NCBI RefSeq assembly: GCF_964340395.1
Contig: NC_135549.1
Span: forward strand, 992,501-1,056,500
Direction of reading: 5' to 3'
Length of the DNA stretch: 64,000 bases
Source of the DNA: Glandiceps talaboti
Taxonomy: Eukaryota; Hemichordata; Enteropneusta; Spengelidae
In this document: positions 13,069 through 24,478 of the stretch, piece by piece
Layout of the letters: every line of letters begins with the position of its first letter
Position numbering within the stretch: the first letter of the stretch is position 1
Translations under genes and position numbers: made by a program
The notes under the pieces: model-generated
Told to the model about the DNA's origin: nothing
Databases searched by the model: none
The model's input: the letters and a program-made list of their open reading frames with translations, nothing else

Positions 13069-13343
13069 AGCCATATGGATGAGGATATGGTATTTATTTT
13101 GGATTTTGAATTTATAAAACAATTTCATCATGGCTTCCTACTTGAAAAATCAATGTGAAACAACGTTGACAAAGTCTCTTTTCGTCACTCAATGCACTGC
13201 GAAAGGCTAATAAATGTGTACAAAGTTATTGTAGGACTTGGCTTGGCATTTGTTGTTTCACATTGATTTATCAAGTAGGAAGCCATGATAAAATAGTTTC
13301 ATAAATCAAAACTAAATACCAAATCCTCATCCATATGGCCACT
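13069..13343. repeat. 275-bp inverted-repeat (MITE-like) element
   Basis: The left arm begins GTAGCCATATGGATGAGGAT, and the right arm ends with the complement, ATCCTCATCCATATGGCCAC. Both arms are about 92 bp and run through AGTAGGAAGCCATGAT-type sequence to GTTGTTTCACATTGATT. They differ at scattered positions. The roughly 86-bp centre has no open frame. The structure fits a non-autonomous foldback or MITE in the inferred intron. The target duplication is unclear. Confidence 0.75.
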
Positions 13344-14021
13344 TTGACTAAGAGTGGTGTGATACTAACTAAAATCTGATGTTACTGATTACAGTAAATT
13401 CTATAAAGGTTGTATGAGCTATGAATTGTATGTCGGTGATTTCTACATAAAAAAACGTGTGGGTTCTAAATTGACAAGTATATATTATCAAGTACTGGTA
13501 TAGCGTGGCTTGTATAAAACTGAAGTATGGCAGTCGTGTGAGTACAAATAACTCACGACCCACGTCACTGCGTGCCACACTCCTTTATAACTTCCTTCCA
13601 GGTGCACGTTATCATGTTGATGATGTGTATAAAGATGTGAATAGATTTTGCTAGTCGTGTGAAAAAAGTCACGATGTTGACTAATTGCAGGGATCTTTGA
13701 TAAACTAAAGAATCCGAATCGTATGGGCTATAATTTACATGGATAAGCTGAATGGTTTTCATATAAAGTGGATTATATAATATCTAACTAGTGTGAAAAC
13801 TAATCTGTATATCACATTGACTACATGTATTTATAGTGGGTTGAAATCTTATATTTAAAGTAAAACGGGACACGTTTGGAGTTGAATTCGTCAGCCTGTA
13901 GACTGGAGAAAGGCAGTGATACAAGATTAAACGTAATATCAGGGTTTGCAATACAATGTAAATCATAGAATTGATATTGCACGCTAATTGAAAGTGCTGA
14001 TAGACCAATATACAGGGGAAA

Positions 14022-14160
14022 ATCCTCTTTTACAGCACCGTCTAAGACGCAATACAGCCTCTTTTACGGCACCGTAAGGCGCAATACTGGCTCTTTTACG
14101 GCACCATCCAAGACGCAATATAGCCTCTTTTACGGCACCATCCAAGACGCGGCACCGCAT
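14022..14160. repeat. ~34-bp tandem repeat, four copies
   Basis: Four degenerate units of CCTCTTTTACGGCACC followed by AAGACGCAATA. One unit is internally shortened. Confidence 0.8.
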
Positions 14161-15001
14161 ATTTCGTTGCTTCAGCAGAAATATGTGTTCTGACTTTGCG
14201 AGAATGAGGGAAAACCTGTTGTTTAAGTATATCTCGTCAACAGTATCGGTATAATAATCATGTTCTAAGCTTCGAACTGTTTATTGTATAGTTCACCAGC
14301 GTGCCATGAATTTATCATTTATATTTTAGCGGGTGGAAGTGTTCCCGTCAATGTGTCTATTTCGATCTGGCAATAGTTGTTGTGATCGCATAATTGACAC
14401 GTCATATGTATATTTCTGACATTTTGTCATTATTTGACATTTATGTTAAGGCCAACAGTGAGAGTTATATACATGTAGTTGATGTTGGACAACATTTTCA
14501 TCACATGTCTAGGTATCGTATTTCATGTATTATAGAAAAATAGAAAAAGTTTATTTCGTATTTAAGGCCACCAGCCCACAATAACTCAGTATTGCAAACA
14601 AAGTAGGAAGTCTGACTGCACACTTGCATGGAAGAACAAGTAGAGATTAAATCAAATATTTCTTGTGAATTGAAATTATGGTTTTCTCTGCGTCTGGATG
14701 CCTCGTAACTATCATTATCATTAGCGATGCACTGTAGTGGTTTGATGGCTACCACATTCCTATAGATAAATATAAGACCATATCATCATTTTAATAATCT
14801 AATTGTCATGCATTTGTTTATACTCACATATTGACTAACTATCCAAAGTATACTGTGTTTCATTTTGAAAGTTCATTTTCTACTTCTCATGATTTACTAA
14901 CGTAGTCTAAAACATTTAGGCTTACATCGCAAACTTGATTAACACTGCCTACAGTATTATTTCTTTTCATTATTATCATTTTTAAACTTTTCTTATTCCA
15001 G

Positions 15002-15526
15002 CCCACAGCCAATGGATTTCCTGGATCATCAATTCGGATATGCAAATCAGCGCCGACCATTGCAGTAACCTCGTTCCACGGAAATAATTCCTGCACAAGT
15101 AGTGATGCAGATGATGACAATCTTACTAGCGATAATCTGAGTGAAGACTCAGTGATAAAGCTTGACTTCAAACCCAACAAACGGTATCTGACTGTAGGTG
15201 ACCCATATAATTATATTCCTCTTGATGTGCATGAGGAGGAAGTTATCGAAGACGGTCCACGGAAAGCTGTCGGTAATTGTGAAATGCAAGTTGAAAATGA
15301 AGCAAAGAACGAAACTGGTGCTACAAATAATATTGGCAGACTGAGCGTTTCTGGTAATAGGCTGTCGCCTGCTTCTGCAGTGCCTGGATTACAGGTACCC
15401 GGATTACAAGTACCCGGATTACAGGTGCCGGGATTGCAAGTACCCGGATTACAAGTGCCAGGGGTGCAAGTACCCGGATTACGACTACAACTGGAGATTG
15501 ATGAGAGCCAATGTCTTAAAAGGTGA
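15002..15526 (+). CDS. Terminal exon with VPGLQ repeats, unrecognised gene
   Basis: The acceptor TTTAAACTTTTCTTATTCCAG opens a phase-0 frame of 174 codons ending in TGA at 15524-15526. In order: a Ser/Thr segment (PTANGFPGSSIRICKSAPTI), an acidic run (DADDDNLTSDNLSED), the motif KRYLTVGDPYNYIPLDV, an acidic stretch with EEEVIEDG, then seven pentapeptides of the type VPGLQ, ending LEIDESQCLKR. With the two upstream exons it gives 269 C-terminal residues of one protein. No transmembrane segment is seen. The family is not recognised. A GT at the end (AAAAG|GTGATA) could be a donor, so the stop may not be the only 3' end. Confidence 0.6.
   Translation, partial: PTANGFPGSSIRICKSAPTIAVTSFHGNNSCTSSDADDDNLTSDNLSEDSVIKLDFKPNKRYLTVGDPYNYIPLDVHEEEVIEDGPRKAVGNCEMQVENEAKNETGATNNIGRLSVSGNRLSPASAVPGLQVPGLQVPGLQVPGLQVPGLQVPGVQVPGLRLQLEIDESQCLKR
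15380..15484 (+). repeat. Coding 15-bp repeat (seven VPGLQ units)
   Basis: Seven exact-length 15-bp units encode VPGLQ, with one VPGVQ and a last VPGLR. Synonymous differences (GTACCC/GTGCCG, TTACAA/TTGCAA) keep the peptide while the DNA varies, which points to selection on the protein. The units resemble elastin-type VPG repeats. Confidence 0.9.
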
Positions 15527-16040
15527 TATGGGCTCAACTTAGAGACCCTATCGTTAAATTCTTTAAGGATATACGTGCCATGAAGAACTCCAGTGCTTCC
15601 AGAGTTTGCTTACTTCATTCTTTAATGGATGCATGTCACATGACTTTATCTGAACTCATAAACTCGAGACGGGTCAGTTTGAAAAGCTTATATTCCTTCG
15701 AGTTTACACATATAGTACCTACCGTACTGTTTACGAGGGGTGTAATGACTTCTTAGTTTCAGATATTTAAGAAATGATAAACAAAGACCTTTTTACATGA
15801 TTCGTTTATCTTTAGTCCGTCCTGATGAGATTGTTATGAAACTGAGAAAATGACCTCGAAGATAAAAAGAAAATTGCACTGATGTTTACAATGTAAAACA
15901 ATTTGAAAAGTAATATTAAGAATGATCTCTTTATGACGGCCAGTATGCATTTACTCTTACTGTACGCAGATTTGACTGTAGATGATTTCAACGTAATGCC
16001 GCCATGTTTAGTGCACCCCTTGCACACAGATACCTATAGC

Positions 16041-16046
16041 AATAAA
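16041..16046 (+). promoter_or_regulatory. Candidate poly(A) signal AATAAA
   Basis: A canonical AATAAA about 515 bp after the stop codon at 15526 would give a 3' UTR of ordinary length. A second AATAAA lies near 16302. Confidence 0.35.
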
Positions 16047-16404
16047 ACTGCTAAATCCGAAACAATAAACACGAAGAACGATTCAGTCGTTTTCGTTTTA
16101 TAGTGACTCAAAATCTCAGTCCACGTATAGTGGTATGAGGTCAAAGTTGAAACCAGTATAGTTAAGGTTTGTCAAGGAGCAAACCATTACGTTCGGGTAA
16201 TATTGATATGCATTTTAATCTATGTATGGAGACTACGTCAACTCCATCCATGCAATTACAAATTATTGAGATTTATTTATCACTCTAAGTGTAAACATAT
16301 GTAATAAACCTTGCTACTAACTTTAACAAGCTCTATTCGCCATTGTGTACTGTTATTAAGGTGGGTATAGTACAAATAATTACAAAATGTACGCCAATGT
16401 ACAT

Positions 16405-16509
16405 TTGTATGTATGTATGTATGTATGTATGTATGTATGTATGTATTTATGTATGTATGTATGTATGTATGTATGTATGTATGTATGTATGTATGTATGT
16501 ATGTATGTA

Positions 16510-16548
<39 letters not shown>

Positions 16549-16603
16549 ATGTATGTATGTATGTATGTATGTATGTATGTATGTATGTATGTATGTATGC
16601 ATG
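16405..16603. repeat. (ATGT)n/(CTGT)n microsatellite
   Basis: About 200 bp of GTAT and GTCT tetranucleotides. Every frame on both strands is open across it, producing spurious Cys/Val/Tyr and His/Thr proteins. Confidence 0.98.
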
Positions 16604-16860
16604 CGTGCGTACATGCTTCGGAATCGATTTCTATGCCTACAAATTTCATCATTTAACCAAACGTATATAAATCGTGACAATGCTTGTTGTGTGATCCTTT
16701 ATATCTGAGAAATGAATATGATGAACTTGCAAGGGCGCCCTCTAATTTTTGCTTGAGTTAGCTTCACGGTAAGTACACAGGCAATTTCAATTGAATGTGT
16801 TTCAGCCTGATTAAAATGCAGTAATTGCAGATTTAGTTTTTGACCTTGTACGTGGTTTTT

Positions 16861-16923
16861 TATCACAACTGAACTGATAAGGTTCAGTAGTGCTATATGC
16901 ATGGTGCGGTGTCTATCCGTGTC

Positions 16924-16981
<58 letters not shown>

Positions 16982-17430
16982 TGAGCGACTTAAACTCAAA
17001 AACTGCCCTACCGATTGCCTTGTAATTTGGTGGTAACATTATTTTTGGTGGTTACGAAATAGTTGGACTGAAATTTAATGGGGATGCATCTGGGTATGTG
17101 TAAATGAAGGTGTACCCACAACAGTTACACACAAATTAAGTCTAAAAATCTCAATTTGGTGGGGTTGAAACTTGGTGGGATGTTTCTGGAGGTATTATTC
17201 TGCAGTTATTCAAAACATTTTGACGCAAGTGGCCCTAGCAACCATGACCACTTCCTTAGCAACAGTGAAATGGTGATGCCCACACTAACGGCTAAATGAT
17301 GGTATATATTGCAAAGATGAAAACTGCAAATTAATAAAGATTCCATAAATGTATGCAAATATGCCTAGCAACAAGACCACGCCCATAGCAAGAGCCAATT
17401 ACAGTTGTGCTACAACGCCATCGGCGGTAT
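16861..17430 (-). mobile_element. Pearl/Helentron-like non-autonomous element, copy 1
   Basis: Read on the - strand it starts near GGCGTTGTAGCACAACTGTA. It then has GCTATGGGCGTGGTCTTGTT core sequence (here one to two degenerate cores), a body with ACTGCAGAATAATACCTCCA, then an (AC)n microsatellite (16926-16979). It ends with a hairpin of CTGAAC and GTTCAG arms (16869-16887) followed by TTGTGATAA. This order of tandem core, microsatellite, 3' hairpin and CTRR-like end is that of pearl-type elements linked to Helentrons in bivalves. The terminal CTAA is changed to ATAA here. Confidence 0.6.
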
Positions 17431-18079
17431 TTTTTTTTGCTTACTAGTTTTCCAGGTTTGCACTTAAAGCTGCACTAGTTGAACTGGAACGTTTTTTCTT
17501 TAAATGCTTCGTGTTAATAGGCACAATAACTTAGTCATAATATCGTACACACTTTGAACAGTATTTCATTACCTGTGGGTAAACGTATTTTTATAGCTAG
17601 ATACACAATAAATAGATTTTTGGGTCCTAGGCCAGTATAGTTTAAAACAACTGAATAACCACATCAAAAAATCTAAATCCTCACACCATAGAAAGTGTGT
17701 GAAAGACTATTTTGACTGGACATAAAACACACCTGTGTGGTCTCGAATTGGCCAATCGGTTTGAAGATGTGTTCACAAATTAGCAAGTCAATGTGAGCAA
17801 CAGGCCAGTGATTGGCCAATTCATTTCAACCACCAGACACTTGTGGAACACGAGTTTCCATCAATTTTCTAATTATGAGCTTTGGGTTGGATGGGAGCAC
17901 ATGTTGTCACTGTACGTTGAGGGGCGTTTTAAAAGATATTAATCTAGTTGGCTTCTCCATGATTTCAGGACACACTGGTGAGTAAAATTGAATTCCTGTT
18001 ACCTCTAACTTTTTATGTGGCCATTTTGAAAATGTTTGTTGTCGTCAGCAAGACTTCAAATCGGCTCTGTGTGCCTCAA

Positions 18080-18578
18080 AATCCTACGTGATTTCACTGA
18101 CCTTTGGGTTATCACGATCGCCACTCTAAATCTGAGTGTTAGCCACGGTCTGTACTAATTGGACATTCTACGTAATTTCACTGACCTTTGGGTTATCACG
18201 ATCGCCACTCTAAGTCTGAGTGTTAGCCACGGTCTGTACTAATTGGACATTCTACGTGATTTCACTGACCTTTGGGTTATCACGATCGCCACTCTAAATC
18301 TGAGTGTTAGCCATGGTCTGTACTAATTGGACATTCTACGTGATTTCACTGACCTTTGGGTTATCACGATCACCACTCTAAATCTGAGTGTTAGCCATGG
18401 TCTGTACTAATTGGACATTCTACGTGATTTCACTGACCTTTGGGTTATCACGATCACCACTCTAAATCTGAGTGTTAGCCATGGTCTGTACTAATTGGAC
18501 ATTCTACGTGATTTCACTGACCTTTGGGTTATCACGATCGCCACTCTAAGTATGAATGTTAGTTAGCCACGGTCTGTA
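18080..18578. repeat. 84-bp tandem repeat, six copies
   Basis: Six copies of an about 84-bp unit that includes CTACGTGATTTCACTGACCT, GGGTTATCACGATCGCCACT and GTTAGCCACGGTCTGTACTA. Copies differ at a few sites (CGATCGCC/CGATCACC, CACGG/CATGG), which mark sub-lineages. The last copy is cut after GTCTGTACTA by the G-rich element that follows. The unit contains TGACCTTTGGG. Confidence 0.95.
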
Positions 18579-19320
18579 CTAGGGAGCGATCAGTTTTTAC
18601 GGCCGGGGGTGGGCCGGTGACTTTTTGTTCATGTTGTACTTAAAAATAGGACCCCCCCCCTGCAATTCATCCACAAAACAATCCAACCCCCCTCTGACAA
18701 ATAAAAAAACACAATGACCCCCCCCCCCCCCATCTGTTGACAAGAAACACTCTTTGTTCTTGCAAAAGACACTCTATTCTCAAAGCATAATACACCGCAC
18801 ACTGCATAGTTAATTTTACATGTTACATTTTCAGTAATTTTAAGTGTATCTGGTAAATTGCTAACCGAAATCCATTGTTTCACATGCATAAAGCTCTTTC
18901 GATAGGAACCCTATAAGAAGTATGATTGTCTGTTCACGGACATACAAAATATTCATGTTTTAGTAACCAAAAGTTCTAGGATATCTCTTAGATTGAGTGA
19001 ACTATTAATATTGATTAATTCAGCTAATTATCAAGTACAATATTATAAATGGAGATAATATACTTGTAAACCCATGTCAATAACTGTCACACATAATGAT
19101 GTACTCGCATCATATAATGAATTGTTTACATCATATAAAGATATGTTCACATCATATAGTCAATATATTGTTTTCTTTAGACTTAACACAACTACGGCTT
19201 TCCATACATGTACACGTTTGCACTCCTCAAGGCACTTGTTTGTCCTGTTCATAATTGGCACTGACTCAAAACTCCACCCACCCCCACCCCCATTCATTGA
19301 CCACACTGCTAATTTTAACC
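18579..19320 (+). mobile_element. Left end of a G-rich-terminus (PIF/Harbinger-like) element
   Basis: GGGAGCGATCAGTTTTTACG followed by GCCGGGGGTGGGCCGG resembles the termini of the elements at 32004 and 33910. It is followed by the same kind of spaced C-tracts (about 18650, 18685 and 18719). It interrupts the 84-bp satellite after CTA. A complementary right end was not found, so the right boundary given is only a guess. Confidence 0.45.
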
Positions 19321-20340
19321 AAAATATTTTTTGAAAGGTTTTGAATAATGAAATGTGATAAATGTCATTGGTTTCAAAATAGAAATTAAAAAATGTCATA
19401 AAAATGTTTTCTGTACTACAGCAGTTTCTAAATTAGATTACTAATTCAATTCACTTACTATTGGCTATTGTGTTGTCCAGTATATTGCTGGCAACATGAT
19501 ATCCTTGACAATAAATACATTCTAATACCAAGGAAATGTAATATTATGATATGCTGACAAAATTGTACTCGCAGTATACAGTCACTCAATGTGGATACTA
19601 GATATTCCAGGGGAGATGTAAAATCTAATTTTCCTCATAACTTTGCACCGTGTCAGTACTATAGAAGTTCTGGCTACTAGATCATCAACAAACAAATCTG
19701 TGTTTATAACTTTGTTTATCAGTCATTCACATAATATATATTCTCCGAGAATCTGATTAATATTGTGTTCACCTTGGAATATATTTCTTTGTTGGTAGTT
19801 TATGGTGTAAAACAAGAGCAAGAGAAAAGGGGGTTTCACATGTAGCCTGGTAACATGTATTAAACTTGGTGATGGTCACAGGTATCAGAGAAGAAGTGAA
19901 ACACAAACACTGAAAAGTAATTTTTGATAAGACATGTAGTTCGAACTAAAGTAGTTCGTACTAAAGCTATGCAAAGTAACAGTTCAATAGTTTGTACATG
20001 TATGATAAATCAACACATTAGGGGTGAGATCAGTAGGTAAAAAAACTAATTCTTTTAGTAAGGCCTCAAAACCCCTTCCCCGTCTCCTTCTAACTAAATA
20101 TGTAAAATTGTTGCACACAGCACAATCAATTTCAAATCAGTATGTAGTTATTTGGTGGACAACATCCGGGCAACTTGCACAAATCAACAGGAGCAATATT
20201 CTAGATCAACAAGTACAATACAATGGAGATGGCTGACAACAACCAAATACAAGCTCAAGAACAAGCAGAAATGGTTCCGGAAGAACAAGAACAAATGGTT
20301 CCGGAGGAACAAGAACAGGCGATGTTTGTTGCCGTAGGAC
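19320..20340. other. Unique sequence before the env-like relic
   Basis: AT-rich sequence without clear repeats. A short + strand frame near 20222-20355 has a repeated Glu/Gln-rich peptide (MVPEEQEQ twice) and ends just before the env-like region. It may be the degenerate start of that element. No polymerase or integrase similarity was seen upstream. Confidence 0.35.
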
Positions 20341-20344
20341 GGAC

Positions 20345-20818
20345 GTGCCTTCCATATTAGAGCCAATTTCCCTGTTAGAGGTAGTACACTCACATTGGAA
20401 TATCACGTTTGCCATTCCCAGGTTAGAGTTTCTAAATATTGATAATATTGAGAATTTGCAAACAGATAATACATGTGAAGATGTCCCTAGACATTGGAAT
20501 TGTCATACATACAAATCGGTTATCGCACATTATCAAATAGAAGCGAAGAAATTATTGAAAGATATTCATAGAGTAAAAAGGGAACTATGGGAGTAAATAA
20601 TTACGATGATGTGGGTAGTACCAGAAGTAAAAGGGGGCTATCCTTCCATTCATACTATCATAGGGAAATTATCAAAAAACATTCTTTGGAACGGCCACAA
20701 TGAAGGATGTGTGTATGTTGGCCACACATATCAGTCACCAAGAAGACATGTCAGTAAAGCAACAGAAGTTTCTCCTAAATTTCGACAACGATTTCAGTTC
20801 CATTATGCAACTGACTAA
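20345..20818 (+). pseudogene. Broken env-like glycoprotein, N-terminal part
   Basis: This is the start of a degenerate class I fusion-glycoprotein relic of the type carried by Gypsy/errantivirus-like retroelements and related to baculovirus F. Visible marks are a Trp-containing beta-strand-like N-terminal region, an RVKR tetrad just before a stop at 20594, a second furin-type RSKR site at 20623-20634 followed by GLSF, and an FFGTAT motif at 20682-20699 of the fusion-domain kind. These lie in three different reading frames, separated by stops and frameshifts, so no functional product is possible as read. Assembly homopolymer errors could account for some breaks. The family assignment is from motif recognition. 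Confidence 0.6.
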
Positions 20819-20851
20819 TGAGAGAATTGATAATTTGTGATAAAATTGTAA

Positions 20852-21160
20852 ATGGAAGTCACCATGTTGTTTCGGGTGAACTTTGGGTCTTTACATGACA
20901 TTGCTCTAGATCAAACTGGTGATGTGAAAGAAATGTACAATGAGATAATGACTCTCCATAAGGGCATGTATGTGCATTTCGAAATTAACCGCAGCATAAA
21001 ATATATGTTACATCTGTTAACATTAGCAAAGGAAAGATTGATGGCCGTAAAATCCCTTATGATAGGACAACTACCTCCAGAATTAGTCACTTCAGTCGAC
21101 ATTCGACATGCCTTAGAAGGGGTCAGTACTATTATTCGAGTTATCTGTGTTATCATGTAG
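20852..21160 (+). pseudogene. Env-like relic, helical middle part
   Basis: An open segment of about 100 residues, predicted mainly alpha-helical with leucine/isoleucine heptad spacing. It contains LPPELV followed by a DIRHAL motif that I associate with env-like/F-type fusion proteins after their first helical region. It lies in the same frame as part of the preceding segment but is separated from it by a stop at about 20816. It ends in a stop before the next segment, which continues in another frame. Confidence 0.55.
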
Positions 21161-21300
21161 CACACATTTATCCAAGGTATTACCATAGCCAAGGAAAGTT
21201 CGTATTCTACCATAACAGTAGGGATATATACATTAAATTAGAGGTCCCCTTAAGTCAGTCTGATGTTATATATAATTTATATCGAGTAATTTCTTTCCCC

Positions 21301-21807
21301 GTGCATCTACCAAGGCATTTCACCAATGTAAATATGTCCCATATCCTCCAGTCCGGATTCACTTATATACCAAATTTACCGGCATATTTTGGAATTAGTG
21401 CCAATGGTGATTCCTATTTCGACTTGACCAACGAACAATTTGCGAATTGTCAAGGGATCCCCATTAAGAAGTGCCCCCTCCCACTAAAAATGTATGAATC
21501 ACACCACCAAACGTGCATTCAACAAATATACATGGATGACATGCAAAGAGTTATTGATTTTTGTTTTACTAATCTCACCCTAACTGCTAAAATAGAGTCG
21601 CACTCCATATCTTTGCCAAATTCTAAAGCGATAGTGCAGGGAATGACCGATGAATGGGAATTAGTATGTATAAATAATACTATAGTCAATTTATATGATT
21701 GTAATTTCTATCTAATTAATATCCCTTGTGGGTGTACTTTGCGTTCACCAGATTTGTCATTACCTGGGTCCTTGTCCCATTGTCAATTCAACCTAACGGT
21801 AGTTTAG
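21301..21807 (+). pseudogene. Env-like relic, cysteine-rich ectodomain
   Basis: 168 residues with regularly spaced cysteines and several N-glycosylation sequons (NMS, NLT, NNT). Its general layout fits a receptor-distal membrane-proximal ectodomain: a Tyr/Phe-rich strand region, a C-x-G type pair, and a CGC cluster near the end. The frame differs from that of the segment upstream and from the continuation downstream (21.8-22.0 kb), so it is interrupted at both ends. The long open length suggests fairly recent decay or sequencing error rather than ancient neutral drift. Confidence 0.6.
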
Positions 21808-22523
21808 AAATTACGCATGGTATAAATGCTGTCTATTTTTCACAGCTGTACGGTTTAGCGTATGATAGAAATTTTACAGGGGTAAGCACATTTGATAGGC
21901 CATGGTCAGCTCAACTTCTACCTACCCCTATCTTTGCTAAGGAGTGGAATAGTGCCCTTTCTACTGATAGTTCTCTGACTATGAAATTGCACAAAGCAGT
22001 AGATACCTTGCGTAATCATGAAGTATAGCTTTTCAACCCCGTTGGATGAGTTAACATATTACCATAGTCATTGGAATAATCTCTTTGAGGCACCTACCGC
22101 TTTCCTTCTACAGATCTTAATATTATCCTATTCTTACTAATTGCTGTACTTTTCTATAAACTTAGAAGCCTGACGCAAACAATTCTCATGCAAGGTCGAT
22201 TAGCACAAGCGCAGGATCTTGTTCTGAAAATTCTTCTCATGGGAGTTATATTTTACTTATTCCTTAAAGGTCTCGCACGCTGTTTCCCACGGTTGTACAG
22301 GAGATATAGAATGAGACGTTCGTATATGTTGATGAGACCTAGGTCACTTATATATTTGGAATTATCATCGGTTGATCATTCCTTATTTCTGTTCGTAAGG
22401 GACTTGCCATATACACCTTCTTCAGTATATGCCTCTCCCGTTTTCTCTTCTGACATTTCATTACTATCCGAAGGGTGTTTCTCCAATTTCTTGAAAGTAT
22501 CTTGGTTTGCTCATTGGATATAA
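21808..22523 (+). pseudogene. Env-like relic, stem and membrane region
   Basis: After a frame change, an open stretch to 22028 looks like a helical stem (STFDRPW, then a Ser/Thr-rich helix). From about 22113, in the same frame class but after stops, come two hydrophobic segments of 17-20 residues (about 22119-22160 and 22215-22275) followed by an Arg-rich run (RRYRMRR). This is the pattern of a membrane anchor and cytoplasmic tail. There is no intact reading frame through the region. Confidence 0.5.
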
Positions 22524-23119
22524 ATGTTAATTGCCATCCATCTATATCTTTCACTCTACCAACCTACATACCTCTCCCATACTTTGATACGCGGAAGTAT
22601 CTAAACATGAGTCGAACTGCTATGACTGTAAGGGTAATCATTGGATATTCTAATTTCAATGCATATCTAGAGGTTCCTGCCTTTGCGTTCCCTACACATT
22701 GTAATAGTGGAACCCAATCTTCTCTACTTCCTCCAGAAGCCCCTATCCTCCAAACTGTCAGGCGACCAATCACTTCTACGCCTACTTTAACAATGACTAC
22801 ACTTTCGGAAAGAAACGCATCTCGGGCTTCTGCGTTGACACGGAAATCCTCTCTAGACGGGTCACAAAGTTCCATCTCATCCAAAACTTCGGTTTCTACG
22901 CACATATATATTCACAAGCAAACCCTCTCTTTGAACATTTCGATATTAGTAGTAACTTACCTGACGATAATGATTGCCCTACTGACACAACATATGATGC
23001 TCCCCCTCTCCCAATCAAGGCCGTACTCTCCACTACCCCCACCAAAAGTATCATCAAGTCTAAAGTGCCAACTATTGTTAAAACAGATGATACATCTAAT
23101 GCTCCTGAGACTATTGTAG
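22475..23119 (+). pseudogene. Env-like element tail, Ser/Thr/Pro-rich segment
   Basis: 214 open codons overlapping the previous segment's end in another frame. The content is Ser/Thr/Pro-rich and low complexity, without cysteines in a recognisable pattern. One hydrophobic stretch is near the end. It could be a long cytoplasmic tail or a separate small ORF of the retroelement. I do not recognise a domain. Confidence 0.4.
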
Positions 23120-23742
23120 ATTCACAGTCAGTACGACCTAAAGCTAAGGTTAGATTTATTGACGAGGTTAGACCCGTCACAGTGAAGAGTGCACCTCCTA
23201 AACTTGGAGTACATAAGAAGGCACTCCGTCTAGCAGAACTAGATAAATTTAGTGTTGGATATTTGTCCATAGAAAGCGCGCAAATCCCTACAGGTTTAGG
23301 TAAATCACATCACAGAGATGTAGAGTCCCGAACGCCCACTAATTTAAAGAAAATAAGTAATGACAAAGAGAGTATTGAGTTAAGTTTTATAAGCGACAGG
23401 GGGTCGCAAGATACAAGTAAGGATAGAGACACTAGTGTAGATGAAGGGACTTATTACGATATGAGTGGATTCAGTACAAGTTCAGACAGTGATAAATCTG
23501 TCTATGATTATACTCGTTCTGCTCCGGCCCTAATTGATAATGTAAACGATGAAAGCCGAACGAGGCCATTTTTTTTAGGACGTCCATGTAAATGTATAAT
23601 TACTCAAGTCTTTATTATTTTTGAAGATTTTTATTTTTCTCGAGAATTGTTGTATCATGGTGATGGTATACTTAGAAAGTTTTTCTTTTTTTTCCTGATT
23701 TTTTACAAGACTTATTGTATTATGGTGATGGTATACTTTTGA
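23065..23742 (+). pseudogene. Retroelement 3' ORF, charged and disordered
   Basis: 225 open codons: a basic segment (KAKVRFIDEVRP), then acidic and Ser-rich sequence (DESRTRP near the end), passing into T-rich DNA whose translation is meaningless. By position it is the 3'-most coding part of the env-bearing element. The following AT/T-rich stretch contains ATGGTGATGGTATACT twice (about 23658 and 23721) and may be LTR or 3' untranslated sequence. No matching 5' LTR is seen in the window. Confidence 0.4.
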
Positions 23743-24256
23743 GTGAGTTTCATTTTATACATTTCAAAATTTTTACTGTATTCTATTTTCAGACATTTTT
23801 TTTTTACAAACTTTCAATTTTCAATATTTTTGTACTTGCTTGGTGGTGGTATAGGCTAAGACCTGAAATGAAAGGAGTATTACATATATTATTTAATTAC
23901 TGTTACTGCAAACCGGGACGTTGACCTATAAACTCGGTCCACATCATCTATAAACCAGGTCAACATCACCTATAAACCAGGTCAACATCACCTATAAACC
24001 AGGTCAACATCACCTATAAACCAGGTCAACATCACCTATAAACCCAGTCAACATCACCTATAAACCAGGTCAACATCACCTATAAACCAGGTCAACATCA
24101 CCTATAAACCAGGTCAACATCACCTATAAACCCGGTCAACATCACCTATAAACCCGGTCAACATCACCTATAAACTCGGTCAACATCACCTATGAACCCG
24201 GTCAACATCACCTATAAACCCGGTCAACATCACCTATAAACTCGGTCCACATCATC

Positions 24257-24478
24257 TATGTACCTTTTTATCCTCTGTCTGATTCACCTCCTAACTCAAA
24301 CACACAGGAGACATGTTGTCCCTGGTATCTTTTCCACTACTGATAGCACTAAGCTCCACGACAGTTGGTTAGAGCCCGCTGCACAAAAGTTTCAGATTAT
24401 CAATGCAGCTCCGGTGGAAGTATGCTAATCCCGAACATGTCAAACACAGAGTCAACATTATGACAGATAAAGGGCATA
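24257..24478. repeat. Duplicated 222-bp spacer, copy 1
   Basis: Unique sequence inside the 22-bp array, beginning CTATGTACCTTTTTATCCTC and ending AAAGGGCATAAA. It includes GAGCCCGCTGCACAAAAG. I find no coding frame or RNA fold. It appears identical over its length to 25736-25957. Confidence 0.9.

Noticed and set aside
15822-15850. CTGATGA...GAAAC hammerhead-like string
   Set aside because: The bases between do not form a stem II and no stem I or III pairing is available.
16343-16708. Cys/Val/Met and His/Tyr/Thr repeat proteins on both strands
   Set aside because: Translations of ATGT/CTGT microsatellite in every frame.
17870-17970. Possible exon ending in CACTG|GTGAGT
   Set aside because: The donor is good but the only strong acceptor is nine bases away, and the longer frame has no acceptor.
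20911-21213. 100-codon - strand frame
   Set aside because: Antisense shadow of the env-like relic.
22564-23270. Two - strand frames over 110 codons
   Set aside because: Antisense shadows of the Ser/Thr-rich retroelement frames.
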